DNA from: Chloroflexota bacterium
Lineage (GTDB): Bacteria; Chloroflexota; Anaerolineae; Thermoflexales; Thermoflexaceae
Reading direction: 5' to 3'
Assembly: GCA_030550075.1 (NCBI GenBank)
Contig: JAUQQB010000170.1
Coordinates: 1 to 6,315 of the forward strand
Length of the DNA stretch: 6,315 bases
In this document: positions 5,699-6,315 of the stretch, one piece after another
Layout: every line of letters begins with the position of its first letter
How positions within the stretch are numbered: position 1 is the first letter of the stretch
Notes under the pieces: model-generated
Told to the model about the DNA's origin: nothing
Databases searched by the model: none
What the model saw: only the letters and a program-made list of their open reading frames with translations
Program-made: the position numbers and the translations under genes

Positions 5699-6196
5699 AT
5701 GAAGGGAAAGACATCGCCTCCCATCCGAATCGCAGTTCGCGCGCTCCGCGCGTATCAAACCCCCGGACGCATCGCCGGGCTGCGGCGAGCCGCCCGAGCG
5801 GTCCTTCAGCGCCATGGCCTGGAGGGTAGCGCCACCCTGACGGTGGCGCTGGTAGATGACGAAACCATCCGCCGTTTGAACCGGACCTATCGGGGGATCG
5901 ATGCGCCCACAGATGTGCTTTCCTTCCCCACACAAATGGAGATCTCTCCCGGTGTCCGATACCTGGGGGATGTGGTGATCGCCTTCCCCTATGCAGCCCG
6001 CCAGGCTCAACAGGAGGGTCATCCGCTGGATGGGGAGCTGGCATTGTTGACCGTGCATGGGGTGCTGCATTTGCTGGGATATGATCACGATACCGAGCCA
6101 GCGCGACGCCAGATGTGGGCCATCCAGCGGGAGGTCCTCCACCAGCTGGGCTTTCCAAAGATTGCCCCTGGAGACGAAGGGGTCCTACTCTCATAG
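5699..6196 (+). CDS. ybeY: YbeY, single-strand-specific endoribonuclease for rRNA maturation
   Basis: Predicted 165-residue cytosolic zinc metallo-endoribonuclease of the UPF0054 family. Family members act in 3'-end maturation of 16S rRNA and in ribosome quality control. The zinc site is the HxxxHxxGxDH motif HGVLHLLGYDH, giving H120, H124 and H130. The second family signature, LNRTYRGIDAPTDVLSFP (60-77), carries the conserved arginine, probably R65, implicated in catalysis. Length is normal for the family. It lies 32 bases after pgpH on the same strand, a gene order found in many bacteria (often continuing with diacylglycerol kinase and era, which are beyond this window if present). Co-transcription with pgpH is likely. 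Only the first residues are unsure, depending on start choice. Confidence 0.96.
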   Translation: MKGKTSPPIRIAVRALRAYQTPGRIAGLRRAARAVLQRHGLEGSATLTVALVDDETIRRLNRTYRGIDAPTDVLSFPTQMEISPGVRYLGDVVIAFPYAARQAQQEGHPLDGELALLTVHGVLHLLGYDHDTEPARRQMWAIQREVLHQLGFPKIAPGDEGVLLS

Positions 6197-6201
6197 AAGA
6201 A

Positions 6202-6234
6202 GGCCACCCGGCCTGTCCCGAAATCAGAATTCGG
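6202..6234. other. Two short hairpins after ybeY
   Basis: GGCC (6202-6205) can pair with GGCC (6210-6213), and CCGAA (6218-6222) with TTCGG (6230-6234) around a seven-base loop. They start six bases after the stop codon. The stems are short and a terminator role is weakly supported. Confidence 0.25.
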
Positions 6235-6242
6235 CTCATGTA

Positions 6243-6272
6243 GGTTTTGAGATGAAAAATGGCTCAAAATCC
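6243..6272. terminator. AT-rich hairpin downstream of ybeY
   Basis: GGTTTTGAG (6243-6251) pairs with CTCAAAA (6263-6269), a bulged T, then CC, around an 11-base loop. It is AT-rich compared with the rest of the window. Read in either direction it has T- or A-runs within the stem but no clean U-tract after it. It may be the terminator of pgpH-ybeY or part of a small repeat. Confidence 0.4.
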
Positions 6273-6298
6273 GTTGGGGTTATTTGGGGGGTGGGCGG

Positions 6299-6315
6299 GG
6301 CCACCGAAGGCGGCC
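6299..6315. repeat. GC-rich GAA-loop hairpin cut by the window end
   Basis: GGCCACC (6299-6305) and GGCGGCC (6309-6315) pair with one A-C mismatch around GAA, the same loop as the hairpin at 1-23. The preceding GGGTGGGCGG suggests the stem may continue beyond the window. Terminator or repeat cannot be decided here. Confidence 0.35.

Overview
The window carries five plus-strand protein genes and no RNA gene I can identify. The GC-rich sequence, the PgpH-YbeY pair, and the short hairpin-rich gaps fit a Gram-positive-like or Chloroflexota-type bacterium. A thermophilic Chloroflexota lineage is my best guess, from protein style and intergenic palindromes. This is inference, because there is no rRNA or other marker to fix the taxon.

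Layout. Positions 1-383 hold no convincing gene but are dense in inverted repeats, and end in a strong ribosome binding site. Positions 384-1154 encode a slipin-type SPFH (stomatin/prohibitin) membrane protein. A palindrome-containing gap (1155-1289) follows. Positions 1290-2681 encode a cation diffusion facilitator (CDF) metal transporter with three tandem copies of the cytoplasmic metal-binding/dimerisation domain instead of the usual one. Only 16 bases later, 2698-3372 encode a small two-cupin protein, probably in the same transcript. A 12-bp perfect hairpin closes that unit. After a 179-base gap, 3552-5666 encode a PgpH-type membrane HD phosphohydrolase (predicted c-di-AMP phosphodiesterase), followed at 5699-6196 by the endoribonuclease YbeY. 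The last 119 bases hold several hairpins and no gene.

How the genes work together. The CDF-cupin pair looks like a metal-efflux unit with a small accessory protein that may bind metal. pgpH-ybeY is a widely conserved neighbourhood linking second-messenger turnover to rRNA maturation and ribosome quality control. The slipin seems to be its own unit, with no NfeD partner visible here.

The most unusual item is the CDF protein: repeats 1 and 2 keep the metal-ligand pattern of the E. coli YiiP cytoplasmic domain, while repeat 3 has lost two of the histidines. The structured region ahead of the slipin gene, which contains mutually exclusive hairpins, is the second thing worth checking. I see no mobile element, CRISPR array, defence system or tRNA.
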